Part shown: positions 1-8,115 of the stretch, one piece after another
Position numbering within the stretch: the stretch's first letter is position 1
How the letters are laid out: every line of letters starts with the position of its first letter
Source of the DNA: CTSoil-075 sp042610375
Lineage (GTDB): Bacteria > Bacillota > Negativicutes > DSM-13327
DNA length: 64,000 bases
Assembly: GCF_042610375.1 (NCBI RefSeq)
Contig: NZ_JBGJZL010000003.1
Span: forward strand, 186,001 to 250,000
Reading direction: 5' to 3'
Translations under genes and position numbers: made by a program
The notes under the pieces: generated by a model
Database searches by the model: none
What the model was told of the DNA's origin: nothing
What the model saw: only the letters and a program-made list of their open reading frames with translations

Positions 1-372
1 ATTTATGATAAGCACGACCTCGGTATTATAACAAAATTTCTTTTGTAAGCTTTTTTTATAAAGTACATATTTTATAACTAATCCCAAGCTCATTCCGCCA
101 ATGAAACTCAAAAGTCCCCATATAATCGGACCCCATTTCCACATAAAACCCCACATAACGCCAAGCGTCATAAAAATAGTCGCTAGAATAGTGGGTAAGT
201 CAAACATGCTCTGGCCATCGGCTTGGTGGAGTGTGTCGAAGAGTCTTCTTTCTTTCGCTATCTTATTTAATGGTATTGCGCATATCCGATTTTCTTCGAT
301 ACCTTTTTGTGCCAGATCCGTGATCGCAAGTTCGAGGAAATTCGAATGCTCAAATGATGCAACGACATGCAT
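1..372 (-). CDS. Membrane protein of unknown function, 3' end cut by window
   Basis: The reading frame is open from an ATG at 372 down to base 1 without a stop, so at least 124 codons are present and the C-terminus lies outside the window. A GGAGGT ribosome binding site sits about 8 bases before the ATG. About 60 soluble N-terminal residues (beginning MHVVASFEHSNFLELAI) are followed by two hydrophobic segments (near residues 64-82 and 84-102) and then a basic stretch. I recognise the type as a conserved Firmicute protein with a small ferredoxin-like N-terminal domain and a paired-helix tail, but no function is known to me. It lies 15 bases downstream of the membrane-protein gene ending at 388 and is probably co-transcribed with it. 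Confidence 0.6.
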   Translation of the reverse strand, partial: MHVVASFEHSNFLELAITDLAQKGIEENRICAIPLNKIAKERRLFDTLHQADGQSMFDLPTILATIFMTLGVMWGFMWKWGPIIWGLLSFIGGMSLGLVIKYVLYKKSLQKKFCYNTEVVLIIN

Positions 373-387
373 AACGAAGGTTACCTC

Positions 388-1164
388 CTATATAGGCATT
401 TTAAAGTCTGAGCCTTGATATTCCCTGACCAAATAAGCAGCCTGCTCCATATCAAAGAGTCGATTGTATTCAATCGTATTAACATAAACATCATATATTG
501 CAAAGCCCATTATTGAAGGCAAATACATAAACCATTCCAGATTTAAGACTGCTTTTGTCTGCTCAAAATCACCTAAAGCCGTGTACTGAATGCCCTGAAG
601 AAGATGGGACATATATGTTATCCCTATCCACCCAATTAATATAAAAAAAGCTGTAGGTATCCTATGGCAGTAGAGATGACCAAGGCCTGGAGTAAGAATA
701 GTCCACGCTACGCTAATCCAGGGAATGCGCTTGTCTAATGGGTTGATTTCAAAAAAAGACATGCTCGTAGCTTCAATCGGAGAATCATTCCGATCAGCCA
801 AGATGGAAAGTTTATTTAGATCAACCGACAAGCGATAACTTGAGAAAATACAAAAACCCCAAACTGGAGCATAGAAGAGTAGCCAGCGATTATTTACAAT
901 CTCTTTTGCCATTTCGAAGCGACCTGTAAAGCTATATACAATAGCAGTGTTGAGACTTGACTGGGTATTAATTAATATTTCCCATGAAAACAATAAAAAA
1001 CCGATTATATAATTTCCTAGACTGATATGTCCAAACCCTGGGAATGCGGCTGACCACCAGGCAATCACAAAGGGGTTTCTCAGATGCAAAAAATTAGTAG
1101 CGATTGAGGAGGCAACTGCCTTAGGTCGACGTTGTTTGGGGGATTGCAGAGTACTATTCGTCAT
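388..1164 (-). CDS. Duplicated-module integral membrane protein, unknown function
   Basis: The protein is about 258 residues. The frame extends to an ATG at 1227, but the ATG at 1164 has a GGAG eight bases upstream and the longer start has none, so 1164 is preferred. The protein is two copies of one module. Each copy has a Pro-Gly-(Phe/Leu)-Gly-His turn (SAAFPGFGHISLGNY and LTPGLGHLYCHR), two membrane helices, a soluble loop and a further helix. The paired PGxGH motif resembles TM2/DUF-type membrane proteins, but I cannot assign a function. It is followed at 15 bases by the truncated membrane gene at 1-372, which suggests a two-gene operon. No signal for regulation is evident. Confidence 0.65.
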   Translation of the reverse strand: MTNSTLQSPKQRRPKAVASSIATNFLHLRNPFVIAWWSAAFPGFGHISLGNYIIGFLLFSWEILINTQSSLNTAIVYSFTGRFEMAKEIVNNRWLLFYAPVWGFCIFSSYRLSVDLNKLSILADRNDSPIEATSMSFFEINPLDKRIPWISVAWTILTPGLGHLYCHRIPTAFFILIGWIGITYMSHLLQGIQYTALGDFEQTKAVLNLEWFMYLPSIMGFAIYDVYVNTIEYNRLFDMEQAAYLVREYQGSDFKMPI

Positions 1165-1347
1165 TTTACCGACTCCGATCTGAGTGTTTTTATCCAAGTT
1201 TGTTTTAGCTTTTATAGGAATGATCATACTAAATGACCAGGTTGGATGCTTTGTATGCGATGATATTTAAAGATAGGGATTAAAGTGTTAGGGGATTGTT
1301 CTTATAGTATTGACCAATTTAGTAAAAGCATACACAAGGCTGTAGTA

Positions 1348-1384
1348 AAAAGCTCTCTGCTTGCAAGAAGTAGAGAGCCTTTTA
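1348..1384 (-). terminator. Intrinsic terminator after the LysR gene
   Basis: An 11-base stem (1352-1362 with 1368-1378, one G-U pair) flanks a short loop. Read on the minus strand it is followed by a run of T (complement of 1347-1351), placing it directly after the LysR stop. The plus-strand side is also T-rich, so it may work in both directions. Confidence 0.75.
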
Positions 1385-1398
1385 TTATAAAAATGGAT

Positions 1399-2262
1399 TT
1401 AGATCTCATAATATTCTTTTAGATAATCAGTAAAAGCTTGGACTGCTGATAATTCTAAAGAAGAATTGCGATACAGCATCCATGTTCTTCGCAAAACTGA
1501 TGTACCATCTCGCCAACATAATTCTTGGGTATAGAGAGAGTCGTGTTCTTTTAAACCAATTAATGGTAAAATGGCCCAACCGAGACCGTGAAGAACCATT
1601 TGGCGACAAGTGTCCATACTGTCCACTTCCATCGTAGTTTTAGGAGGGCAAGAAAATCTTTCCCGCCACCAATCTTCAAGCATTACCCGTAATGAAGAAT
1701 CAGTTCCATAGCTAATTTGCGGATGATGGGGTAGATCTGAAAAGGGAATAGCACGAGGCGAGACAAGGCAGATTGGTTCTTCCAGAAGGAGATGCTTTTC
1801 TTCTGGCCAAAAATAATCTCCCCGTAGGATTGCTACAGCAACGTCTTCCTTTTGTAACATTTTATTAACTTGCGAACTTAAACCGGTTTTTAAAGAAATA
1901 TCCACATTAGGATAGTGTTCAAGGAAGCCCTTTAAGATAGGGGGGAGCTGATAATGGGCGAAAATAGCTGAGGTTCCTAACCGTAAGGTTCCTTGTACTT
2001 GATTTTTCATATTTTGAACTCGCTCTTTGGCGAGTGAGAGTTGTGTTAACATACTCAGTGCATAGTCGAGCAAATGTTCACCCTGATGAGTGAAAACAAT
2101 ACCAGTGGTATTACGTAATACGATTTTGGCACCAAATTCTGTTTCTAAGTTTTTTAATCGATAACTAAGGGCTGGCTGAGACATGTAAAGTCGTTCAGCG
2201 GCTTTGGTAATATTTTTTTCTTCAGAGATAGTCTTTAAAATGAGCCAATCTTTATCATCCAT
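1399..2262 (-). CDS. LysR-family transcriptional regulator
   Basis: This 287-residue protein has the LysR layout: an N-terminal winged helix-turn-helix (residues 3-62, with ITKAAERLYMSQPALSYRLK as the recognition region) and a C-terminal periplasmic-binding-like effector domain (about 90-287). It is divergent from the aconitase gene at 2409 with 146 bases between them, the standard LysR arrangement for controlling the neighbouring operon. It is therefore the likely activator of the aconitase-prpF-transporter-carbonic anhydrase cluster, with a tricarboxylate as probable co-inducer (inference). The length is normal for the family and the gene is complete. A terminator follows at 1348-1384. Confidence 0.9.
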   Translation of the reverse strand: MDDKDWLILKTISEEKNITKAAERLYMSQPALSYRLKNLETEFGAKIVLRNTTGIVFTHQGEHLLDYALSMLTQLSLAKERVQNMKNQVQGTLRLGTSAIFAHYQLPPILKGFLEHYPNVDISLKTGLSSQVNKMLQKEDVAVAILRGDYFWPEEKHLLLEEPICLVSPRAIPFSDLPHHPQISYGTDSSLRVMLEDWWRERFSCPPKTTMEVDSMDTCRQMVLHGLGWAILPLIGLKEHDSLYTQELCWRDGTSVLRRTWMLYRNSSLELSAVQAFTDYLKEYYEI

Positions 2263-2408
2263 TAGAATCTCCTTTTATACTCTGTTGATAAAATTTTTTT
2301 ATTGAGTTAGATAAAAAACGAATATTATATTTATTAGTTATATTATAGTACACTATTCTTACAATTTAAATAATATTTTGAATATTATTAATAGGGGGAA
2401 TTCATTAT
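2263..2408. promoter_or_regulatory. Divergent control region lysR / aconitase operon
   Basis: These 146 very AT-rich bases separate the divergent LysR and aconitase genes. They contain the AATATTAT-type repeats around 2371-2391 and a GGGGG ribosome binding site at 2394-2398. LysR proteins bind such intergenic regions at T-N11-A palindromes, but I could not single out one site with confidence. Confidence 0.45.
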
Positions 2409-4331
2409 ATGGGAAAAAATATATTCGAAAAAATTATTGGAAACCATTTATTGTCAGGTGTCATGGAGGTTGGCAGTGAAGTGGGGATACGCATCGACCA
2501 AACCCTGACTCAGGATGCCTTAGGTACCATGGCTTATTTGCAATTTGAAGCCATGGATGTTCCTGTAGTGAAAACCAAGTCAGTATCTTATATTGATCAT
2601 AATACATTACAAGACGGGTTTGAAAATGCTGATGATCATCGATATTTACAAACTGTAGCAGATAAACATGGAATTCGGTATTCGAAAGCTGGTAACGGTA
2701 TATGTCATCAGGTACATTTAGAACGTTTTAGTCGCCCAGGAGATACTCTTATCGGATCGGATAGTCATACACCTACATGTGGCGCAGTTGGTATGTCAGC
2801 GATGGGGGTTGGCGGCATGGATGTTGCCGTAGCTATGGCGGGAGGACCTTTTTACTTTACTTATCCTAAAGTAGTTCGTATCAATTTAGAAGGTAAGTTA
2901 GGGCCTTGGTGTGCAGCCAAAGATATTATTCTTGAAATATTGAAAATTCTAACAACAAAAGGGAATGTAGGTACAGTGATTGAGTATGGCGGCTCGGGAC
3001 TCGCTTATTTGACAGTCCCAGAACGTGCCACGATTACAAATATGGGAGCAGAGCTTGGAGTCACAACTTCCATATTCCCTAGTGATGAAATGACACAAGC
3101 CTTCTTCAAAGCTCAAGGAAGGCTAGGAGATTGGCAAGAGTTAAAACCCGATGAAGATGCTCACTATGATAAAGTTATGGAAATTGATTTAGGGGCGATT
3201 GTACCTAATGTTGCCTGTCCCCATTCACCAGATAATGTAAAGACCATTAAAGAAATAGAAGGAATGGAAGTACAGCAAGTTTTAGTAGGAAGTTGCACCA
3301 ATTCCTCTTATCGGGATTTAATGATGGTTGCAGCCATGATCAAAGGTAAAAAAGTTCACCCTAAAGTGAGTATGGGAGTGGCTCCAGGCAGTAAACAAGT
3401 ATTGGCTATGATTGCTAAAAATGGTGCATTAGGAGAGCTGATTGCTGCGGGAGTGCGTATTTTAGAGTCTACATGCGGTTTTTGTGTGGGCTGCGGTCAA
3501 GCCCCTCAGACTAAAGGGGTATCCCTTAGAAGTAATAACCGGAATTTTGAAGGTCGGAGCGGTACTAAAGATGGCCTGGTATACCTAGTAAGTCCTGAAA
3601 CATGTGTGGCAGCAGCTCTTACTGGAAAAGTTACCGATCCACGAGATTTAGGCTTGGAATATCCCAATATTGTATTGCCTGAATTATATGAGATTGATGA
3701 TAGTATGGTTATTTTACCTTCTTGTGACGATTCTGTAGAAGTATTCCGTGGACCTAATATTGGTGCTCCGCCGAAAAATACTCCTATGCCGGAAAAATTA
3801 ACAGCTAAAGTGGCGATCAAAGTCGAAGATAAAATCACCACAGATCATATTATGCCAGCAGGTCCATTTTTGAAATATCGTTCTAATGTTCCTAAATATT
3901 CGGGTTATGTATTTTATCATATTAATCCTGATTTTGCTTCTAAATGTGAGAATAACAAAGCAGAAGGTTTAGCTTCCGTAATTGTAGCTGGCCTGAGTTA
4001 TGGACAAGGATCATCTCGGGAACATGCTGCTTTATGTCCTATGTACTTGGGCGTTAGGGTGCTATTAGCCAAAAGTGTAGAGCGTATTCATGGAGCTAAT
4101 TTAACGAATTTTGGTATTCTGCAACTTACTTTTGCCGATGATGCTGATTATGAAAGGATTGAGGATGGGGATGAACTCACAGTTGATAACATCCATCAGG
4201 CGATAACGCAGGATATAATTATTGTGCGCAATGTAACTAAGGGATATGAGTTTCCAACAACATGTACTTTGACATCACGCCAACGAGAGATTGTATTATG
4301 TGGTGGGTTATTAAATTTCACTAGTAAGTAA
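2409..4331 (+). CDS. Aconitate hydratase (aconitase), short monomeric type
   Basis: This 640-residue aconitase-family hydro-lyase interconverts citrate, cis-aconitate and isocitrate, or a methylated analogue. The three [4Fe-4S] ligands are visible: Cys296 in VGSCTNSS, and Cys356 and Cys359 in STCGFCVGCG. Substrate-side motifs include SDSHTPTCGAVGM and, in the swivel domain, the YGQGSSREHAA loop with its phosphate-type arginine. It is much shorter than the roughly 890-residue AcnA type and matches the 640-650-residue form found in clostridia and thermophiles. It heads an operon with prpF, a DASS transporter and a carbonic anhydrase. With a dedicated LysR and importer, a catabolic role is likely rather than a TCA housekeeping role. 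A 2-methylcitrate or homoaconitate substrate cannot be excluded. Confidence 0.9.
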   Translation: MGKNIFEKIIGNHLLSGVMEVGSEVGIRIDQTLTQDALGTMAYLQFEAMDVPVVKTKSVSYIDHNTLQDGFENADDHRYLQTVADKHGIRYSKAGNGICHQVHLERFSRPGDTLIGSDSHTPTCGAVGMSAMGVGGMDVAVAMAGGPFYFTYPKVVRINLEGKLGPWCAAKDIILEILKILTTKGNVGTVIEYGGSGLAYLTVPERATITNMGAELGVTTSIFPSDEMTQAFFKAQGRLGDWQELKPDEDAHYDKVMEIDLGAIVPNVACPHSPDNVKTIKEIEGMEVQQVLVGSCTNSSYRDLMMVAAMIKGKKVHPKVSMGVAPGSKQVLAMIAKNGALGELIAAGVRILESTCGFCVGCGQAPQTKGVSLRSNNRNFEGRSGTKDGLVYLVSPETCVAAALTGKVTDPRDLGLEYPNIVLPELYEIDDSMVILPSCDDSVEVFRGPNIGAPPKNTPMPEKLTAKVAIKVEDKITTDHIMPAGPFLKYRSNVPKYSGYVFYHINPDFASKCENNKAEGLASVIVAGLSYGQGSSREHAALCPMYLGVRVLLAKSVERIHGANLTNFGILQLTFADDADYERIEDGDELTVDNIHQAITQDIIIVRNVTKGYEFPTTCTLTSRQREIVLCGGLLNFTSK

Positions 4332-4350
4332 GGTATGTAAAAGATAGAGT

Positions 4351-4388
4351 AGGGTAGTAAATGCTGATTTTGGTATATTTACTACCCT
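4351..4388 (+). other. Intercistronic hairpin between aconitase and prpF
   Basis: Perfect 12-base arms AGGGTAGTAAAT and ATTTACTACCCT (4351-4362, 4377-4388) surround a 14-base loop. It lacks a proper U-run, so partial termination or mRNA stabilisation is more likely than full termination. Confidence 0.5.
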
Positions 4389-4416
4389 ATTTATAAAAGG
4401 AGAATGGAATAATAGT

Positions 4417-5565
4417 ATGAGAGAATATGTAAAAATTCCAGCCGTATATATGCGTGGCGGTACAAGTAAAGGCGCCTACCTAATGGTTGAAGATTTGCCT
4501 GCAGATCCAGTCAGTAGGGATAAGGTCATTCTTACTATCTATGGTAGTCCTGATGCTCGGCAAATCAACGGGATCGGTGGGGCTGATCCCCTTACTAGTA
4601 AAGTGGCCCTCATTGCACGATCTAATCGGGAAAATATCGATGTAGAATATACTTTTGGTTATGTAGGAATTAAAGATGCAGTGGTAGATTATGAAGGAAA
4701 CTGTGGAAATATGTCCTCTGGCGTAGGTCCTTTTGCCATCCAGCAGGGGCTAGTGGCCATAACTGAACCGATTACTAAGGTGCGGATTTATAATACAAAC
4801 ACCAAAAAAGTAATTGAGGCTGAAATTCCAGTAAAAGATGGTGAAGTGATTACGGAAGGTGATTATGCCATTGACGGAGTTCCAGGCACTGGTGCAAAAA
4901 TAGTGTTAAACTTCTTAAATTCTGGTGGTTCTAAAACTGGTAAGCTATTGCCTACAGGTAATGTAGTTGATGAGATTGTTCTTAGGGATGGTAAAAAAGT
5001 ACGGGTAAGCCTAGTGGATGCGGCCAATCCATCGGTGTTTGTTAAAGCAACAGATATTGGTCTTAGTGGGGTGGAGCTACCGAAAGATACGGAGACTAAT
5101 CCAGAAATATTAGAAATGATGGAAGATATCCGTACAACTGCGGCTGTTATGATGGGATTATCTCCTAGTAAAGATGCTGTAGGCCCTGCTGTCCCTAAAG
5201 TCGCTTTCGTATCAGCTCCCCAAGAGTATATTACCATCAATGGTATTACAGTCAATGCGATTGATATTGATTTGGTGGCTAGAACAAAGGCCCTAGGAGT
5301 TATGCACAAGGCTTATGCTGTTACGGGTGGTATCTGTGTATCGACAGCAGCCTTGATTGAAGGCACTGTTGTTAATGAACTTGTTAGTGAACAAGCTAAG
5401 GCTAGTGGTACTGTTCGATTAGGTCATCCTTCAGGTATCTTGGATTTTGAAATTAATCTTGAAAAGAACGAGGAATCTTGGCATCTTGATAAAGCAGGAG
5501 TAAGCCGTACAGCAAAACCTATTATGGATGGTCACGTATATGTTTCTCGTAAAGTTTTTGGATGA
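4417..5565 (+). CDS. prpF: PrpF-family isomerase (aconitate / 2-methylaconitate type)
   Basis: This 382-residue protein belongs to the PrpF family of cofactor-independent isomerases with a doubled diaminopimelate-epimerase fold. Motifs include the N-terminal YMRGGTSKGAYL, the cysteine motif GNCGNMSSGVGPFA and the second-domain TGGICVSTAALIEGT; the paired Cys region is the family active site. Known members interconvert trans- and cis-(methyl)aconitate, methylitaconate/dimethylmaleate or oxalomesaconate tautomers. Paired with an aconitase and a CitT-like carrier, the simplest reading is isomerisation of imported trans-aconitate to cis-aconitate (inference). No prpB, prpC or prpD gene is nearby, which argues against a standard methylcitrate pathway. 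The ATG at 4417 has AGGAG 14-18 bases upstream. Confidence 0.88.
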   Translation: MREYVKIPAVYMRGGTSKGAYLMVEDLPADPVSRDKVILTIYGSPDARQINGIGGADPLTSKVALIARSNRENIDVEYTFGYVGIKDAVVDYEGNCGNMSSGVGPFAIQQGLVAITEPITKVRIYNTNTKKVIEAEIPVKDGEVITEGDYAIDGVPGTGAKIVLNFLNSGGSKTGKLLPTGNVVDEIVLRDGKKVRVSLVDAANPSVFVKATDIGLSGVELPKDTETNPEILEMMEDIRTTAAVMMGLSPSKDAVGPAVPKVAFVSAPQEYITINGITVNAIDIDLVARTKALGVMHKAYAVTGGICVSTAALIEGTVVNELVSEQAKASGTVRLGHPSGILDFEINLEKNEESWHLDKAGVSRTAKPIMDGHVYVSRKVFG

Positions 5566-5570
5566 AAAAT

Positions 5571-5619
5571 AACACATTGTATGGACGTGGTGTGTAATCT
5601 CACATTCATACAATGTGTT
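5571..5619 (+). other. Intercistronic hairpin prpF / transporter
   Basis: Perfect 13-base arms AACACATTGTATG and CATACAATGTGTT (5571-5583, 5607-5619) start right after the prpF stop. There is no U-run. It probably protects or partially terminates the message between the enzymes and the carrier. Confidence 0.5.
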
Positions 5620-5666
5620 AAAGTGATATGTTATAAAAATTCTAGTAAATTTAGGAGGTATCAAAA

Positions 5667-7127
5667 ATGTCAGAAAATACAAAAAAGACACCTTATAAAA
5701 CAATACACGTTTTGATTGGGTTAGCATTAATGGCAGCTGTTATATTGATGCCACAGATCGCAGGTCTCTCAACAGCTGGTCAAAGAATACTCGGTGTACT
5801 TGCTTTTGCGGTATACGTCTGGGTGACAGAATCTATGCCTTATCCCGTCAGTGCCATTGCGATTTGTTTTTCGATGATTATGTGTCTAGGCTTATCGCCC
5901 GCAGTTGGTACGACAGGTAAGCTACTTGGAACAACAAAAGCGATACCCTTAGCTATGTCTGGTTTTGTTAATTCGGGTTGGATATTGGTCGCTGCAGGTA
6001 TGTTTTTGGCTGAAGCAGTCCGCTTTACTGGCTTAGATCGACGGATCGCTCTTAATATATTGAAAGTTGTAGGGACTGAGCCTAAGAGAATCATCGGGGG
6101 AATTATGATTGCCGCTTATATTCTAGCTTTTATCATTCCTTCTATTGCAGCGCGAGCAGCAGCCTTGATTCCAATTTCTATGGGACTCATAACGGCTTTT
6201 AATGTTGATCTACGCAGTGTTTTTGCTCGACAACTCATGTTAGTCACTGGAATTATAGCACCGATAACTGCACTTATGGTTCTGACTGCCGGAGCGCCTA
6301 ATCCCTATACAGTTGGTCTTTTGAGCAGTCAATTAAATCATACTGTTACTTGGAGCCAATGGTTGATTTATGCTGGACCTTTTTCCATTGCTCTAGGACT
6401 GATTGCATACGTTTTAGTTATCACTATGAACAAATTTGAAACACTTCCTGGGGGACCTGCTCTTATCGAAAAATATATGAAAGAGATTGGGGCCATGACT
6501 TCTAAGGAAAAACGAATTGGTATCATCTTTTTAATTACGATCATTTTTTGGGGAACAGAACATTGGCATCATATTGATGCGAATACGATTACTGTATTTG
6601 CCACCTTGCTTCTCTTCTTGACGCGGGTCGCTACTTGGAAAGAAATGAGTGACAGAGTGCAATGGGGTACGTTGGTGTTATTTGGTATTGGTATATCGAT
6701 CGGTGAAGTATTATTAAAAACTGGTGCGGCGACTTGGGGTGCCCAAGCGACTTTGGGTAGTTTAGGACTTCAGAGCATGAGCGCACCGATGATGTTGGCT
6801 GTTATTGCAGTACCGCTTATTATCATTCGTTTGGCTTTCTCGAGTATTGTAGCATTAGGGGCTCTCGTTGTACCGACCATATTAGGATTGCTGGTTAGTT
6901 TTAATGATCCCAGTATATCTGTATGGAGTATCACTTTAATATCTTCATTTCTTGTATATTTTTCCTTCCTTCTTCCCGTTAATACACCTGCTACATTATT
7001 AACATATGCGACAGATACCTATGAACTCAAAGATATGCTTCGCCTAGGTATTCCACTCACAATTCTAGGTTTATTAGTGTATGTTTTATTTACTCACACG
7101 TACTGGCATTGGATTGGCTTGCTCTAA
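5667..7127 (+). CDS. DASS (SLC13/CitT-like) di-/tricarboxylate transporter
   Basis: This 486-residue integral membrane protein has about 12-14 hydrophobic segments. It belongs to the divalent anion:sodium symporter family: AFIIPSIAARAAALIPI aligns with the first substrate-binding SNT hairpin and LPVNTPATLLTYA with the second. In the first hairpin the usual Ser-Asn-Thr has become Ser-Ile-Ala-Ala, so substrate or ion coupling may differ from canonical CitT/TtdT. The RBS GGAGGT lies 8 bases before the ATG. Its position after aconitase and prpF makes it the probable importer, or antiporter, of the tricarboxylate metabolised by the operon. Confidence 0.85.
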   Translation: MSENTKKTPYKTIHVLIGLALMAAVILMPQIAGLSTAGQRILGVLAFAVYVWVTESMPYPVSAIAICFSMIMCLGLSPAVGTTGKLLGTTKAIPLAMSGFVNSGWILVAAGMFLAEAVRFTGLDRRIALNILKVVGTEPKRIIGGIMIAAYILAFIIPSIAARAAALIPISMGLITAFNVDLRSVFARQLMLVTGIIAPITALMVLTAGAPNPYTVGLLSSQLNHTVTWSQWLIYAGPFSIALGLIAYVLVITMNKFETLPGGPALIEKYMKEIGAMTSKEKRIGIIFLITIIFWGTEHWHHIDANTITVFATLLLFLTRVATWKEMSDRVQWGTLVLFGIGISIGEVLLKTGAATWGAQATLGSLGLQSMSAPMMLAVIAVPLIIIRLAFSSIVALGALVVPTILGLLVSFNDPSISVWSITLISSFLVYFSFLLPVNTPATLLTYATDTYELKDMLRLGIPLTILGLLVYVLFTHTYWHWIGLL

Positions 7128-7179
7128 AAAATCAGCATAAAGATCGCATTCAAAACTTCGTATAATGGGGGAATTGTGA

Positions 7180-7779
7180 ATGAATATTTTGGATCAAGTA
7201 TTAAAGGCCAATCGAACATTTGTTGAACAATTGCCAAATGAGTATGTAGAGTATCATAATTGTCCCAAGAATAGCAAATATCCAAATCGGCATTTGGCGA
7301 TTTTTACTTGTATGGATACTCGATTGGTCAATTTTCTAGAAGTGGCTATGGGGATCAAACGTGGTGAAGCTAAAGTCATTAAGAATGCGGGAAATACGAT
7401 TACTGGTCCTTTTGAGGCTACGATTCGAAGCTTATTAGTAGGAATTTTTGAATTGGATATTAAGGAAATTCTCGTCATTGGACATTTGGATTGTGGCGTC
7501 GCCAAGACAACAGGTCAAAGTCTGATTCAAAAAATGCTAGCTAGAGGAATTTCAGCAGATGCTATCAAAATGGTGAAAAAAGATCTAGAGGAGTGGATCG
7601 ACAATTTTCATAATCCAGAAGAAAATATCATAGAAACTGTATCCCAAATTCGCAATAATCCATTGATTCCTCAAGATGTACCTGTCCATGGTTTAATCTT
7701 AGATCCCCATACAGGTGAGTTAAAATTGTTAGTTGATGGGTATCAGTATTATGTTGAATCAATTTTTTCAGTAAGTTAA
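7180..7779 (+). CDS. Beta-class carbonic anhydrase
   Basis: This 199-residue beta-carbonic anhydrase interconverts CO2 and bicarbonate at a zinc site. The ligand and catalytic residues are plain: Cys44, Asp46 and Arg48 in CMDTR, then His102 and Cys105 in GHLDC. It is the last gene of the operon starting at 2409, 52 bases after the transporter. A role in trapping or supplying bicarbonate for decarboxylation or carboxylation of tricarboxylate products is plausible but inferred. The length is typical and no residue is missing. Confidence 0.92.
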   Translation: MNILDQVLKANRTFVEQLPNEYVEYHNCPKNSKYPNRHLAIFTCMDTRLVNFLEVAMGIKRGEAKVIKNAGNTITGPFEATIRSLLVGIFELDIKEILVIGHLDCGVAKTTGQSLIQKMLARGISADAIKMVKKDLEEWIDNFHNPEENIIETVSQIRNNPLIPQDVPVHGLILDPHTGELKLLVDGYQYYVESIFSVS

Positions 7780-7791
7780 GCCCTTTTATAT

Positions 7792-7820
7792 AGAGATACG
7801 TGCTTTAAGCATATGTCTCT
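7792..7820 (+). terminator. Possible terminator after carbonic anhydrase
   Basis: The arms AGAGATACGTGC and GCATATGTCTCT (7792-7803, 7809-7820) are about 12 bases with two G-U or mismatched positions. The tail TATAATG is only weakly U-rich. The rest of the 336-base gap to the chemoreceptor holds a possible tiny ORF (7879-7935) and a leader element (8021-8097). Confidence 0.45.
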
Positions 7821-7878
7821 TATAATGCTGTGATTGATAGAATATCTTAAGTTAACGGTACAGTTAAAAGGAGAAAAT

Positions 7879-7935
7879 GTGATAAACTTTTGCTGGAGTC
7901 GATTCTATTCTTATTCTAGGCGGGTTAATTTTTAG
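7879..7935 (+). CDS. Possible 18-codon leader peptide
   Basis: A GTG at 7879 with AAAAGGAG five bases upstream opens an 18-codon frame (peptide starting MINFCWSRFYSY) that stops at 7933-7935. The good ribosome binding site is the only support. The peptide is Arg/aromatic-rich. It may be a leader or a chance ORF upstream of the chemoreceptor. Confidence 0.22.
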   Translation: MINFCWSRFYSYSRRVNF

Positions 7936-8020
7936 GACTGTGGTGATTTTACAAAGTTAAATGATAAGAAGGCTAAAAAATATTATTGGTCATTAAGAAA
8001 TTCTGCAAAGTAAATATATT

Positions 8021-8097
8021 TTGCAGGATTTTGTATTTTAATATCAAAATTAGTAATATGGTATATTCATACAGGACATCAGATCAAGGAAAATGCT
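8021..8097 (+). repeat. Leader element, copy A (upstream of chemoreceptor)
   Basis: The segment begins TTGCAGGATTTTGTATTTTA and ends TCAAGGAAAATGCT. The same succession, with similar AT-rich bases between, occurs at 15137-15224 upstream of phosphoglucomutase. About three quarters of the first 48 bases match by eye. Both copies end shortly before a strong RBS. I read it as a dispersed leader or promoter element, function unknown. Confidence 0.45.
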
Positions 8098-8115
8098 ATA
8101 TAGGGGGGAGTCAAA

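Noticed and set aside
101..418. Plus-strand frame of 105 codons at the left end
   Set aside because: It lies antisense to the partial membrane protein at 1-372, which has an RBS and membrane helices, so it is a shadow.
3506..3841. Antisense 111-codon frame inside aconitase
   Set aside because: Shadow of a well-supported gene; no start signal.
4863..5309. Antisense 148-codon frame inside prpF
   Set aside because: No RBS, no family similarity and a composition mirroring the prpF codons.
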